64,000 nt of DNA, taken from Candidatus Rhodoferax odensensis. GTDB taxonomy: Bacteria; Pseudomonadota; Gammaproteobacteria; Burkholderiales; Burkholderiaceae_C. Where the stretch lies: positions 186,001-250,000 of the forward strand of contig JADKDJ010000035.1 of the NCBI GenBank assembly GCA_016718405.1. Reading direction: 5' to 3'. Under the pieces are notes generated by a model that worked only from the letters and a program-made list of their open reading frames with translations, was not told where the DNA came from and made no database searches. Both the position numbers and the translations under genes were made by a program. Positions 1 to 10,007 of this stretch are shown piece by piece (position 1 is the first letter of the stretch; each line of letters begins with the position of its first letter).

Positions 1-568
1 CGCCATAGTCCGCCTCGCCTGCAATGTGGCGCGCATCTGACGGTTGAGCGTAATAACTGTGCACAAAATAGAAGTAGCTGCGGTCTGGCACGTCGCCCCA
101 CATCGCGTGCACGGCATCACCATGTCGAGTCTGAAACACCTGATTCCACCCCATCTGCGGGACTTTGTAGCGACTTCCATCAGGCTGACACTGTCCATCC
201 AGCTTAAAACGCCGCACATTGCCGGCAATCAACCCCAGGCAGGCTGTGTCCAGTTCTTCGCTGTGATCCAGCAACATCTGCATGCCCACGCAGACCCCCA
301 TCAGCGGCTTGTTGGCGGCCGCATGCTGCACGGCGGGCAACATGCCCGAAACGCGCAACTCACGCATGCAGTCACGCATACCCCCTTGCCCAGGCAGGAC
401 CACGCGCTCAGCCGCCATGACTTCTTCGGGCCGGCGCGCCCAAACTACCTCGACACCGGAGCCCTGGGCCACATGCAGCACGGCCTGCGACACCGAACGC
501 AGGTTGCCCATGCCGTAGTCGACCACCGCCACGGTTCTTGACGTTGCTCGGGTTGCTACAAAAGTCAT
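1..568 (-). CDS. hisH: Imidazole glycerol phosphate synthase, glutaminase subunit HisH (3' end beyond window)
   Basis: Glutamine amidotransferase subunit that supplies ammonia to HisF in the fifth step of histidine synthesis. Translation from the ATG at 568 gives about 189 residues before the window edge; the family is usually 200-215, so only the last stretch is missing. The N-terminus reads VAVVDYGMGNLRSV, typical of the family, and the class I amidotransferase nucleophile is visible as Cys93 in GVCVGMQ, with FYFVHSYYA further on. The start at 568 is supported because the next upstream ATG (573) runs directly into a stop. It lies 51 bases downstream of hisB and continues the his cluster. 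The catalytic His and Glu near the C-terminus lie outside the window. Confidence 0.95.
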   Translation of the reverse strand, partial: MTFVATRATSRTVAVVDYGMGNLRSVSQAVLHVAQGSGVEVVWARRPEEVMAAERVVLPGQGGMRDCMRELRVSGMLPAVQHAAANKPLMGVCVGMQMLLDHSEELDTACLGLIAGNVRRFKLDGQCQPDGSRYKVPQMGWNQVFQTRHGDAVHAMWGDVPDRSYFYFVHSYYAQPSDARHIAGEADYG

Positions 569-619
569 AGCATACTAGTCAATATGGACATGGGCAAAAG
601 CCCAACTAAGCCCATGGAT

Positions 620-1240
620 TCAGAGCGACCCCTTGGTCGAAGGAATGGTCCCCGCCGCGCGAGGGTCAGGCGTCAATGCGGCGCGTAACGCGCGGGCGAA
701 GGCCTTGAACACGGTCTCGGCCTGGTGGTGTGCGTTCTCGCCGCGCAGATTGTCGATGTGCAAGGTGACAAAAGCGTGGTTCACAAAGCCTTGAAAGAAC
801 TCATGCGCCAGCTGGCTGTCAAAAGTGCCGATCATGCCGCTCTTGAATGGCACGTTCATGATCAGGCCAGGGCGACCGGAAAGGTCAATGACAACGCGAG
901 ACAGCGCCTCGTCCAGCGGTACGTAGGCGTGGCCGTAGCGACAGATCCCTTTTTTGTCGCCAACCGCCTTGTGCACGGCTTGCCCCAGGGCAATGCCAAC
1001 GTCCTCTACCGTGTGGTGGCCGTCGATGTGCAGGTCACCCTCGGCATGGATATCCAGATCGATCATGCCGTGGCGGGCGATCTGCTCGAGCATGTGGTCA
1101 AAAAAGCCTATGCCGGTGTGCAACTTGGCCTGGCCTGTGCCATCCAGATTGACACGCACCGTGATGCGCGTCTCGGCCGTGTTGCGCGAGACCTCGGCAA
1201 TGCGCTCGGGCGCGGAGGAAGAGGGCGTGGTCTGGATCAT
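620..1240 (-). CDS. hisB: Imidazoleglycerol-phosphate dehydratase HisB
   Basis: Monofunctional dehydratase (206 residues) converting imidazole glycerol phosphate to imidazole acetol phosphate in histidine synthesis. The sequence shows RNTAETRI near the start, GIGFFDHMLEQIARHG, the metal-binding DGHHTVEDVGIALG and a second HHQAET motif near the C-terminus; together these are the two Mn-binding histidine clusters of the family. I chose the ATG at 1240 because its A overlaps the stop of hisC (ATGA) and because it gives the usual family length. A longer frame from 1309 would add 23 residues lying entirely inside hisC. There is no fused phosphatase domain, as expected outside the enterobacterial type. 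Confidence 0.96.
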   Translation of the reverse strand: MIQTTPSSSAPERIAEVSRNTAETRITVRVNLDGTGQAKLHTGIGFFDHMLEQIARHGMIDLDIHAEGDLHIDGHHTVEDVGIALGQAVHKAVGDKKGICRYGHAYVPLDEALSRVVIDLSGRPGLIMNVPFKSGMIGTFDSQLAHEFFQGFVNHAFVTLHIDNLRGENAHHQAETVFKAFARALRAALTPDPRAAGTIPSTKGSL

Positions 1241-2370
1241 AGGGATTGGTGCAGGGCTAGCAGCATTTGGCGGTTCTCGTCTTGGGTACCAACGGTGACA
1301 CGCAGGCAATTGGCCAGCAATGGATGCATTTTAGAAACGTTCTTGACCAACACTTTGCGCGCCTTCATGCCTTCAAACACGGGCTGCGCCCGGTCACCCT
1401 CGCCCAGTATGCGCAGCAGGATCATGTTGGCATCGCTCGGATACGCCCGCACACCGGGTGTTTGCGCAAACGCTTGCAAAAGCATAGCACGCTGAGCGCA
1501 TATATCCTTGGCTTGCGCGGCGAATACTTCGCGATGTTCAAGTGCAAAGAGCGCGCAAGCGTTGTTCAACACGCTGATGTTGAAGGGCGGCCTAAGCTTG
1601 TCGATCTCGGCAATCAGTGCCTTCGGGCCGATCATGTAGCCCAGTCGAACGCCAGCCAGCCCAAATTTCGACATCGTACGCATCAGCAACACGTGGCTGT
1701 AGAGTGCAACCCGGTCGATGTAGCTGCGACTGGCAAACGGCTGATAGGCCTCGTCCATCACAACCAAACCACCGATCTCGCCCACCGCTTCAACGATGCG
1801 CTCGATCGCAACATCGTCCCACAGGTTGGCGGTGGGGTTGTTAGGGTAGGCAAGGTAAGTGATAGCCGGTTGATGGAGGCGGATCGCCTCCAGCATGGCG
1901 GGTAGATCCAACTCGAAGTCCGCCGTCAACGGCACCCCGTGAAACCTCAAGCCCTGAAACTGGGCGCTCATCGCGTACATCACGAATCCCGGCACCGGCG
2001 CCAGGACGCTCGCAGGCTTGAAGCCGTTGGCGGCGCTCGCAGGCACATCACACGCCAGCGCCAACAAGGCAATCAGCTCATCAGAACCATTGCCCAGCAT
2101 GATGTCAAAGCCTGCGGGCATCTCCGCGCAAGCTGCCAAGGCGGCCCGCAAATCGTTGCTGTGACCATCAGGATAGCGGTTCAGCGCCAGCGCGCCCAGG
2201 CGTCGCCCCAGTTCGGTCTGCAACTCAAGCGGCAACCGATGCGGGTTTTCCATCATGTCGAGCTTGACCATACCCCCGGACTCCTGGATAGCATAGGCGT
2301 GCATGGACACAATGTCCTGGCGGATACGGGTGCGGATCAGGCTGTCAAGGTCAATCATGGCTTGGTTCAA
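1237..2370 (-). CDS. hisC: Histidinol-phosphate aminotransferase HisC
   Basis: PLP-dependent aminotransferase (377 residues) converting imidazole acetol phosphate to histidinol phosphate with glutamate as amino donor. It is a fold type I enzyme: LGNGSDELI near residue 93, YPNNPT near 175, VVMDEAYQPF near 204, and the PLP-binding Lys235 in MRTMSKFGLAGVRLGYMIG. The length matches the family. Its start overlaps the hisD stop and its stop overlaps the hisB start, both as ATGA, so the three genes are probably translationally coupled. Some bacterial HisC-like enzymes act on aromatic amino acids, but the position inside the his cluster makes HisC the clear call. Confidence 0.96.
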   Translation of the reverse strand: MNQAMIDLDSLIRTRIRQDIVSMHAYAIQESGGMVKLDMMENPHRLPLELQTELGRRLGALALNRYPDGHSNDLRAALAACAEMPAGFDIMLGNGSDELIALLALACDVPASAANGFKPASVLAPVPGFVMYAMSAQFQGLRFHGVPLTADFELDLPAMLEAIRLHQPAITYLAYPNNPTANLWDDVAIERIVEAVGEIGGLVVMDEAYQPFASRSYIDRVALYSHVLLMRTMSKFGLAGVRLGYMIGPKALIAEIDKLRPPFNISVLNNACALFALEHREVFAAQAKDICAQRAMLLQAFAQTPGVRAYPSDANMILLRILGEGDRAQPVFEGMKARKVLVKNVSKMHPLLANCLRVTVGTQDENRQMLLALHQSL

Positions 2371-3698
2371 TCAGGGTTTGGGGCGGACAGTCGCATCTCG
2401 GCGGCGCGTGCATGGGCTTGCAGGCCCTCGCCGTGGGCCAGCACGGCCGCGATCTTGCCCAGCGTCTGCGCGCCCTGCTCACTCACTTCAATCAGGCTGC
2501 TGCGTTTCTGAAAATCGTAGACCCCCAGTGGCGAGGAAAACCGCGCCGTGCCACTGGTGGGCAGCACGTGGTTCGGACCGGCACAGTAGTCCCCCAGGCT
2601 TTCGCTGGTGTAGGCGCCGAGGAAGATGGCGCCGGCGTGCCGCAGCAGCGGCTCCCAGCGGTGCGGCTCGCGGCTGCTGACCTCCAGATGCTCCGGGGCG
2701 ATCTGGTTGCTGATGGCGCAAGCTTCTTCCATGTCACGCGTGAGAATGAGCGCACCTCGGTCGCTGAGCGACTTGGCAATGATGTTGGCGCGCGGCATGT
2801 CCGGCAGCAGACGATCCATCGCCGCCTGCACCGCATCGATGTAAGCCGCATCCGGACACAGCAGAATGCTCTGCGCCAGCTCATCATGTTCGGCCTGGCT
2901 GAACAGGTCCATGGCCACCCAGTCCGGCGGCGTGCTGCCATCGGCCAACACCAGAATTTCGCTCGGACCGGCAATCATGTCGATGCCCACCGTACCAAAC
3001 ACCCGCCGCTTTGCCGCCGCCACGTACGCGTTGCCGGGGCCGGTGATCTTGTCCACTTTGTGGATTGTTTGGGTACCGTAAGCCAAAGCCGCCACCGCCT
3101 GCGCACCACCCACGGCAAAGGCGCGGGTGACGCCCGCCACATACGCTGCAGCCAGCACCAGCGGGTTCTTCTCACCCCTGGGGGTGGGCACGACCATGGT
3201 GATCTCGCCGACACCAGCCACATGGGCTGGAATGGCATTCATCAGTACCGACGACGGGTAGGCGGCCTTGCCACCGGGCACATAGATACCCACCCGGTCC
3301 AGCGGCGTCACCTTCTGCCCCAACAATGACCCCTCGGCGTCGCGGTAACTCCAGCTTTCGCCGCAAGCTTTCTTCTGCGCTTGGTGGTAGCTCCGCACCC
3401 GTGCCGCAGCCGCCTGCAGCGCCTCGCGCTGGGCGACCGGAATACCGTCAAAAGCAGCCTTGAACTCGGCCTGGGACAGCTCCAGCGCCTGGACGGATGG
3501 GGCGCTCAAGGCATCGAAACGTTCGGTGTACGCCAACACCGCCTCGTCGCCCCGGCGCTGAACGTCAGCCAAAATGTCGGCCACGCGCTGCTCAATCGCG
3601 GAATCGGTTTCGGCAGACCAGTGCAGTCGCTTCTGAAAATCAGCTTCAAAAGTGGCTTCGAGCGTTGACAGTCGTATTGGAGTAGCTACCAATTTCAT
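2367..3698 (-). CDS. hisD: Histidinol dehydrogenase HisD
   Basis: Zinc-dependent, NAD-linked enzyme (443 residues) oxidising histidinol to histidine in two steps, the last reactions of the pathway. The family signatures are present: GIYVPGGKAAYPSSVLM for nucleotide and substrate binding, GPGNAYVAAAKR, the zinc-ligand segment SQAEHDE, and QIAPEHLE containing the catalytic Glu-His pair. The length is normal. The gene lies 18 bases downstream of hisG and overlaps hisC by four bases. Nothing unusual is seen. Confidence 0.97.
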   Translation of the reverse strand: MKLVATPIRLSTLEATFEADFQKRLHWSAETDSAIEQRVADILADVQRRGDEAVLAYTERFDALSAPSVQALELSQAEFKAAFDGIPVAQREALQAAAARVRSYHQAQKKACGESWSYRDAEGSLLGQKVTPLDRVGIYVPGGKAAYPSSVLMNAIPAHVAGVGEITMVVPTPRGEKNPLVLAAAYVAGVTRAFAVGGAQAVAALAYGTQTIHKVDKITGPGNAYVAAAKRRVFGTVGIDMIAGPSEILVLADGSTPPDWVAMDLFSQAEHDELAQSILLCPDAAYIDAVQAAMDRLLPDMPRANIIAKSLSDRGALILTRDMEEACAISNQIAPEHLEVSSREPHRWEPLLRHAGAIFLGAYTSESLGDYCAGPNHVLPTSGTARFSSPLGVYDFQKRSSLIEVSEQGAQTLGKIAAVLAHGEGLQAHARAAEMRLSAPNPD

Positions 3699-3716
3699 AG
3701 CATTCTTGAATCTTGA

Positions 3717-4351
3717 CTACTTTGCCAAGGCCTTGGCAAAAGCGTCGATGATGGCCCGCACCGGCGCCTGCTTGAGCTTGAGCGCGGCCTGATTGACCAC
3801 CAGGCGCGAGCTGATGTCCATGATGTGCTCGACCTCCACCAGATGATTGGCCTTGAGCGTGTTGCCGGTGGAGACCAAGTCCACGATAGCGTCGGCCAGC
3901 CCAGTCAACGGGGCCAGTTCCATGCTGCCGTAGAGCTTGATCAGGTCCACGTGCACGCCCTTGGTGGCAAAGAACTCGCGCGCAATCGCCACGTATTTGG
4001 TCGCTACCCGCAGGCGTGAACCCTGGCGCACCGCCGAGGCATAGTCAAAGTCCGAGCGCACCGCCACGCTGATGCGGCACTTGGCAATCTGCAGGTCCAG
4101 CGGTGACACCAAGCCTTGCGTGCCGTGCTCCAGCAGCGTGTCCTTGCCGGTAATGCCCAGATCAGCCCCGCCGTATTGGACATAGGTGGGGACGTCGGTG
4201 GCCCGCACCACCAACACCCGCACCTCTGGCTGGTTGGTGGCCAGAATCAGCTTGCGGGACTTTTCCGGGTCCTCCAGCACTTCGATGCCGGCGGTGCGCA
4301 ACAGCGGCAGCGTCTCTTCAAAGATGCGTCCCTTGGACAGTGCAATCGTGA

Positions 4352-4355
<4 letters not shown>
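3717..4355 (-). CDS. hisG: ATP phosphoribosyltransferase catalytic subunit HisG (short form)
   Basis: First and usually feedback-controlled enzyme of histidine synthesis, joining ATP and PRPP. At 212 residues it is the short form, which lacks the C-terminal regulatory ACT-like domain and normally needs the accessory subunit HisZ. MITIALSKGRI at the start and GGADLGITGKD are typical, and the PRPP-binding loop is visible near residue 155 as DAIVDLVSTGNTLKANHL. The start codon overlaps the murA stop as ATGA, tying histidine synthesis to a peptidoglycan gene. No hisZ is present in this window, so its partner must be elsewhere in the genome. Confidence 0.96.
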
Positions 4356-5617
<1,262 letters not shown>

Positions 5618-5660
5618 CGAATCAGGTCAGTTGGTAACAAGTCGGCGGCGCAGCCCCGCA

Positions 5661-5903
5661 TCATTCGTGAATCGCCTTCCACTCGCTGCTGGAGTAGGTC
5701 TTCATCGACAAGGCGTGCACCTCGTCGGTCTGCATTTTGGTGCCAAGGGTCTTGTAGACGCGCTGGTGGCGGGCAATGGCGCGTTTGCCTTCGAACTCGG
5801 GCGAAACGATGGTGGCGAACCAGTGGCGTCCGTCACCTTCGAGTTCGATGTGGTCACACACCATACCGGCGGCGATGATGGCTTTTATCTGTTCTGCGTC
5901 CAT
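5661..5903 (-). CDS. BolA/IbaG family protein
   Basis: Small protein of 80 residues with the BolA fold, seen from the pattern HIELEGDGRHWFATIVSPEFEGKRAIARHQRVYKTLG and the C-terminal VHALSMKTYS. Family members bind monothiol glutaredoxins through a [2Fe-2S] cluster, and IbaG in E. coli is encoded beside murA, exactly as here; IbaG-like is therefore the likely subtype, although I cannot run a phylogeny. The gene lies 43 bases upstream of murA and 12 bases downstream of the ABC permease gene, within the long minus-strand run. BolA proteins have been linked to acid stress and envelope shape, so the neighbourhood fits. Confidence 0.88.
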   Translation of the reverse strand: MDAEQIKAIIAAGMVCDHIELEGDGRHWFATIVSPEFEGKRAIARHQRVYKTLGTKMQTDEVHALSMKTYSSSEWKAIHE

Positions 5904-5915
5904 AACTAGGGGCTC

Positions 5916-6671
5916 CTAACTGCGAATCTTGTAACCGGACTTCAGGAGCGCAATGGCGATGATGGAAACCAGCGCCAAGGCACTCGCCACGACCGACAAG
6001 CTCAACCACGGCGAGACGTCGCTGATACCAAAGAAGCCGTAGCGAAAACCGTCAATCATGTAGAAGAATGGATTGAAGTGGCTCACTCGCTGCCAAAACG
6101 GCGGCAACGAATGGATCGAATAGAACACACCGCTGAGAAAGGTCATGGGCATGACAATGAAATTCTGAAAGGCGGCGAGCTGGTCAAACTTCTCGGCCCA
6201 AAGTCCCGCAATCACGCCCAGCGCCCCCATGAGGGCCGAGCCCAGCACAGCAAACGCCACCGCCCACAAGGGCGCCACCAGGCTGAGGTCGGTGTAGAAC
6301 AAGGACACCGCGAATACGCCCAGACCCACCACCAAGCCGCGCACCACCGATGCGCCAACGTAGGCGACAAACCAGTTCCAGTACGACAAGGGCGTCAGCA
6401 GCAAAAACACGAGATTGCCCATCACCTTGCTCATGATCAGCGACGACGAGCTGTTGGCAAAGGCGTTTTGCAGCACGCTCATCATGGCCAAACCCGGCAC
6501 CAGGAAGGCGGTGTAGCTGACGGCGTCGTAAACCTTCACGTGCGCTTCCAGCGCGTGCCCGAAGATCAGCAGGTACAACATGGCCGTCAGCACCGGCCCG
6601 GCCACGGTCTGGAACGCCACTTTCCAGAAGCGCGCGATCTCTTTGAACAGCAGAGTTTGCCAACCGATCAT
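5916..6671 (-). CDS. ABC-2 type transporter permease (YadH-like)
   Basis: Integral membrane permease of 251 residues. Six hydrophobic segments can be seen, for example PVLTAMLYLLIFGHAL, AFLVPGLAMMSVLQNAF, FLLLTPLSYWNWFVAYVGA, GLVVGLGVFAVSLFY, LGSALMGALGVIAGLWAEK and a final segment near the C-terminus. FIVMPMTFLSGVFYSIHSLP is the characteristic loop of ABC-2 exporters. Its start overlaps the stop of the preceding ATPase gene by ATGA, so the two form an exporter pair resembling YadGH. The substrate is unknown; its location between the Mla genes and murA hints at an envelope role but does not prove it. Confidence 0.9.
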   Translation of the reverse strand: MIGWQTLLFKEIARFWKVAFQTVAGPVLTAMLYLLIFGHALEAHVKVYDAVSYTAFLVPGLAMMSVLQNAFANSSSSLIMSKVMGNLVFLLLTPLSYWNWFVAYVGASVVRGLVVGLGVFAVSLFYTDLSLVAPLWAVAFAVLGSALMGALGVIAGLWAEKFDQLAAFQNFIVMPMTFLSGVFYSIHSLPPFWQRVSHFNPFFYMIDGFRYGFFGISDVSPWLSLSVVASALALVSIIAIALLKSGYKIRS

Positions 6672-7651
6672 GACAGCGCAGCCTTCGCTCCAGTGGAGGC
6701 CAGGGCGGGTCTGTTGCCCCCGCCACTCGCCCCATCACGGTGCTGCGTCATCACCGCTAGGAAAACATCCTCCAGATCGGCCTTGCGGATCTCCACGTCT
6801 TCCGCATGCAGTCCAGACTCGCGCACCGCGCTCAGGTACTGCTCAATCTCCAGGGCATTGCGGGCCGGGAACTGGACAATACGCCCGGTGGCGCGCGACT
6901 GCGCCGCCAGGGCGGGTGGCAACTCCCCGTCGGTCTTGAAGCGCAACACGCTACCCGCTGCCGTATTGAGCAACGCGCTGGTGCGGTCCAGCGCAACCAC
7001 GCGTCCGGACTTGAGCATGGCGATGCGCCCGCACAGGGCCTCGGCTTCCTCCAGGTAGTGCGTTGTCAGCAGCACCGTATGGCCCTGCTTGTTGAGGTTG
7101 GCAATGAACTGCCACAACGTCTGGCGCAACTCCACGTCAACGCCGGCGGTCGGCTCATCGAGCACGATGACGGCCGGCTTGTGCACCAAGGCCAAGGCCA
7201 CCAGCACCCGGCGCTTCATGCCGCCCGAAAGCTGGCGCATGTTGGCATCCGCCTTGTCAGCCAGCCCCAGTCCCTCCAGCAACTCGTCGATCCAGCCCTG
7301 GTTGTTCTTGACGCCGAAGTAACCCGATTGCATGCGCAGCGACTCGCGCACGTTGAAAAACGGATCAAACACCAGCTCCTGTGGTACCACACCGATCTGG
7401 CGCCGCGCCTTGGCGTAGTCACGCTGCACGTCACAGCCCATGACCAAGGCACGTCCGCCTGTCGGACGGGTCAACCCGGCCAGCACGCTGATGAGCGTGG
7501 TCTTGCCCGCGCCATTGGGACCGAGCAGCCCAAAGAATTCACCCGCCTGGACATCCAAACTGACTTGGTCGAGTGCTGAGAAGGTTGCTCCCTTGGGACC
7601 ACGCGGCGAAGGATAGGTCTTGGAGACCGACTGAAAGGAGATGGCGGGCAT
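6668..7651 (-). CDS. ABC transporter ATP-binding protein (YadG-like)
   Basis: Cytoplasmic ATPase of 327 residues that should energise the adjacent ABC-2 permease. The Walker A loop is GPNGAGKT at residues 44-51, the signature is QLSGGMKRRV, Walker B is VIVLDEPTAGVD, and the H-loop is TTHYLEEAEAL. The last 90 residues form a C-terminal extension common in ABC-2 exporter ATPases. The gene begins 25 bases after the mlaB stop and ends in a four-base overlap with the permease gene. The substrate cannot be read from sequence. Confidence 0.92.
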   Translation of the reverse strand: MPAISFQSVSKTYPSPRGPKGATFSALDQVSLDVQAGEFFGLLGPNGAGKTTLISVLAGLTRPTGGRALVMGCDVQRDYAKARRQIGVVPQELVFDPFFNVRESLRMQSGYFGVKNNQGWIDELLEGLGLADKADANMRQLSGGMKRRVLVALALVHKPAVIVLDEPTAGVDVELRQTLWQFIANLNKQGHTVLLTTHYLEEAEALCGRIAMLKSGRVVALDRTSALLNTAAGSVLRFKTDGELPPALAAQSRATGRIVQFPARNALEIEQYLSAVRESGLHAEDVEIRKADLEDVFLAVMTQHRDGASGGGNRPALASTGAKAALS

Positions 7652-7676
7652 GGGAGTCCGCTATTTTAAGCGGGCC

Positions 7677-7949
7677 TCACTGCGCCGGCGCCAGCAGTTC
7701 GGCAATTCCATATAAGGCCGCCAGATTGGCCAAACGGGACGGCAGGTTGCGAATCCGGACCTGCTTGCCCGAAGCCTGGCACTCCCGCCGAAACTCCAGC
7801 AGCACCGCCAGTGCAGAAGAATCGAAGCGGCTGAGCGCAGCCGCATCCACCCAGACCTCTGCGTTGGCATGCGCCCTCAGGCCCTGCACCAGCATGCGCA
7901 GGCAGGCGTTGGCACCGGCATGGGTCAGTTCCGCGGGCAGCACCAACAC
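7677..7949 (-). CDS. mlaB: STAS-domain protein MlaB
   Basis: Small cytoplasmic STAS-domain subunit of the Mla ABC complex, which binds MlaF and is needed for its stability and activity. From the GTG at 7949 the protein is 90 residues and shows LPAELTHAGA, then a hydrophobic strand-helix pattern with RFDSSALAVLLEF, the STAS loop containing a Ser next to Asp. I prefer the GTG because it begins a few bases after the mlaC stop and gives the usual length; an ATG at 8000 would extend into mlaC by nearly 50 bases with an unconvincing Arg-rich start. Position directly after mlaC is the standard Mla order. The start remains uncertain. Confidence 0.82.
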   Translation of the reverse strand: MLVLPAELTHAGANACLRMLVQGLRAHANAEVWVDAAALSRFDSSALAVLLEFRRECQASGKQVRIRNLPSRLANLAALYGIAELLAPAQ

Positions 7950-7953
7950 GCCG

Positions 7954-8592
7954 TCAGCCCTTGTTGGCGTTGGCCTTGTTGCGCCGCGACAGCGTCGCAA
8001 TCAGGCCGTCGATACCGTTGGCGCTGATCTCTTGTGTGAACTGACCGCGATAGGTTTCGACCAGCCACACGCCGAGCACGTTGAGGTCATAAATCTTCCA
8101 GCCAGCGCCCTGCCCTGGCGTCTGCTCCAGCCGATAGTCCAGCTGAATGGGCTCCCCCTGACCTCTGACTTCGGTGCGAACCACGACTTCCTTGTCCTGC
8201 GGCGCGGCGCGCAGCGGCTTCATGGCGATCGACTGATCGCTCACCTGGGCCAAGGCCCCGGCATAGGTCCGCACCAGCAAAATCTTGAACTCCTCCTGCA
8301 AACGCGCTTGCTGCTCAGGCGTGGCTTGGCGCCAGTGGCGCCCCACCGCTGAGGCGGTCATGCGCTGGAAGTTGACACTGGGCATGATGCGCTGATCGAC
8401 CAGAGCGATCACGCGCGTCAGTTCGCCCGTCTTGATCTGCTTGTCGGCCTTGATGGCATCGAGCACCTCGGTGGACAGACGCTTGATCAAGGCGTCGGCG
8501 GCCTCATCGGCGGCCGACGCTAGCGGCGAGAAACCGATTGCCACAAACGCAACGAACGTCGCCAAGAATCGACTCAAAAAACCTTGAAACAC
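7954..8592 (-). CDS. mlaC: Periplasmic phospholipid-binding protein MlaC
   Basis: Periplasmic carrier that shuttles phospholipid between the outer-membrane MlaA complex and the inner-membrane MlaFEDB complex. From a GTG at 8592 it has about 212 residues with a clear signal peptide (FLSRFLATFVAFVAIGFSPLASA, then ADEAAD). The body matches the MlaC/Ttg2D family: IMPSVNFQRMTASAVGRHW, then TYAGAL and a C-terminal segment with WKIYDLNVLGVWLVETYRGQF. The GTG is chosen because GGGAG lies about seven bases upstream; a frame from the ATG at 8646 would put 18 odd residues in front of the signal sequence. Confidence 0.92.
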   Translation of the reverse strand: MFQGFLSRFLATFVAFVAIGFSPLASAADEAADALIKRLSTEVLDAIKADKQIKTGELTRVIALVDQRIMPSVNFQRMTASAVGRHWRQATPEQQARLQEEFKILLVRTYAGALAQVSDQSIAMKPLRAAPQDKEVVVRTEVRGQGEPIQLDYRLEQTPGQGAGWKIYDLNVLGVWLVETYRGQFTQEISANGIDGLIATLSRRNKANANKG

Positions 8593-8699
8593 AACACAAC
8601 TCCCAATCAATTCGATGAACCATTGCCCTGAACCCGGCACGTGCACTGCAGCCAGACCACCCCGGTCCGACCGTCGCCATGATGCCAGTCGCCCGCGCC

Positions 8700-9455
8700 T
8701 CAGCGCCCCTCAGGCCTTTCCACCTGCGGGGGATCGCCGTCATACACGGCATTGCGCCGACGTTGCAAGAACACGTCGCGCGTGAAGGTGTATTTGTCGA
8801 GTGCGGCCTCTTCCACCACGTTGCCCACGCGAAGCAGGTTCGCGCGCGCCTCCAGCGTTCGAACCACCAACAGCGAATTGCGGGTCGGAACATCACCCAG
8901 GTTGCGCACCACGTCGGCGCGCGTCTCGACCCCAAATGCCATAGCGTCACGCAGGGTGGACGGCCCGAAAATGGGCAAGACCAGATACGGGCCGGTGGGC
9001 ACGCCCCAGCGCCCGAGGGTCTGTCCGAAGTCTTCCTTATGCCGTTCGATATTCATCTCGCTGGCGACATCCAACAAGCCCCCCAGGCCAAAGAACGTAT
9101 TGACGCTGAACCGCATCAAGTTATTCAGTGCTTCCTCCGGCTTGAGTTGCAGAGCCGTGTTGACAAACGACCAAACGTCCGAAACGTTGCCAAAAAAGTT
9201 GCTGGCACCGGTACGCACCACGGCCGGCGCGACGCTCTGGTAGGCGGTTGCGGCGGGCTTGAGCACCGCCCGGTCAACCACGTCGTTGAACTGGGACACG
9301 TTGCGATTGAGCCGCTCGAGCGGATCCTTGGTACTGGAGCGCCCGGCGCTCGCGCAGCCACCCAGAGTCAACACCATCGACAATGCCAAAACCGTCGCCG
9401 ACCAAAATCGCGCGCCGCCTGAGTGCCATCGCGTCAATCCAAGCAAACCTGTCAT
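8700..9455 (-). CDS. mlaA: Outer-membrane lipoprotein MlaA (VacJ)
   Basis: Outer-membrane lipoprotein that removes misplaced phospholipid from the outer leaflet and passes it to MlaC. The 251-residue protein has a signal peptide ending in a lipobox, LTLGGC with the acylated Cys34, then the family pattern DPLERLNRNVSQFNDVVD and the segment FFGLGGLLDVASEMNIERHKEDFGQTLGRWGVPTGPYLVLPIFGPSTLRD, of which only key parts are needed to recognise VacJ. The start overlaps the mlaD stop by ATGA. Here mlaA lies inside the mla operon, unlike E. coli where it is separate; this inclusion is common in Betaproteobacteria. Confidence 0.95.
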   Translation of the reverse strand: MTGLLGLTRWHSGGARFWSATVLALSMVLTLGGCASAGRSSTKDPLERLNRNVSQFNDVVDRAVLKPAATAYQSVAPAVVRTGASNFFGNVSDVWSFVNTALQLKPEEALNNLMRFSVNTFFGLGGLLDVASEMNIERHKEDFGQTLGRWGVPTGPYLVLPIFGPSTLRDAMAFGVETRADVVRNLGDVPTRNSLLVVRTLEARANLLRVGNVVEEAALDKYTFTRDVFLQRRRNAVYDGDPPQVERPEGR

Positions 9456-9940
9456 TTTTTCCCCTTGGGATCTACTGCAGCGCCACCGTCGGCGGCCTTG
9501 CTGAACAAGAATTGGCCAATCAGGTTCTCCAGAACCACCGCCGATTGCGTGCTGGTGATCACGTCTCCGGCCGCTAGCGTCTTGTCGTCGGCGCCAGGCT
9601 CCAGGCCCAAGTACTGCTCGCCTAGCAGGCCACTGGTCAAAATCTTCAAGGAACTGTCCTTGGGAAACTGGTAGCGACGCTCCAGCGCCATGGACACGCG
9701 CGCCTGGAAAGTCTTGTCGTCAAACGCGATGGACTCAACCCGACCCACCACCACCCCGGCGCTGCGCACAGCCGCTTTGGGCTTGAGGCCGCCGACGTTG
9801 TCGAACCTTGCATCGATCCGATAGGTGGACTGAAAACTCAGACTCAGCAGGTTGGCCGACTGCAAGGCCAGAAAGAGAATCGCGGCGCCGCCAATCAGCA
9901 CGAACAAACCCACCCAAAAGTCAGTCTTCAGTCGTTGCAC
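9452..9940 (-). CDS. mlaD: MCE-domain protein MlaD
   Basis: Inner-membrane-anchored substrate-binding subunit of the Mla transporter; the family forms a hexameric ring with a central hydrophobic pore. The protein is 162 residues: one N-terminal transmembrane helix (VGLFVLIGGAAILFLALQ), then the MCE domain with DNVGGLKPKAAVRSAGVVVGRV and the conserved LLGEQYLGLEPG. It lies 67 bases downstream of mlaE and overlaps mlaA by four bases. Length and order are standard. Confidence 0.95.
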   Translation of the reverse strand: MQRLKTDFWVGLFVLIGGAAILFLALQSANLLSLSFQSTYRIDARFDNVGGLKPKAAVRSAGVVVGRVESIAFDDKTFQARVSMALERRYQFPKDSSLKILTSGLLGEQYLGLEPGADDKTLAAGDVITSTQSAVVLENLIGQFLFSKAADGGAAVDPKGKK

Positions 9941-10007
9941 AGCTGCTCCCCAGTCGAATTGCGTGGGCCAAAATACACCCGGTCCCGGATGGTGGTGGTG
10001 GTCGTCG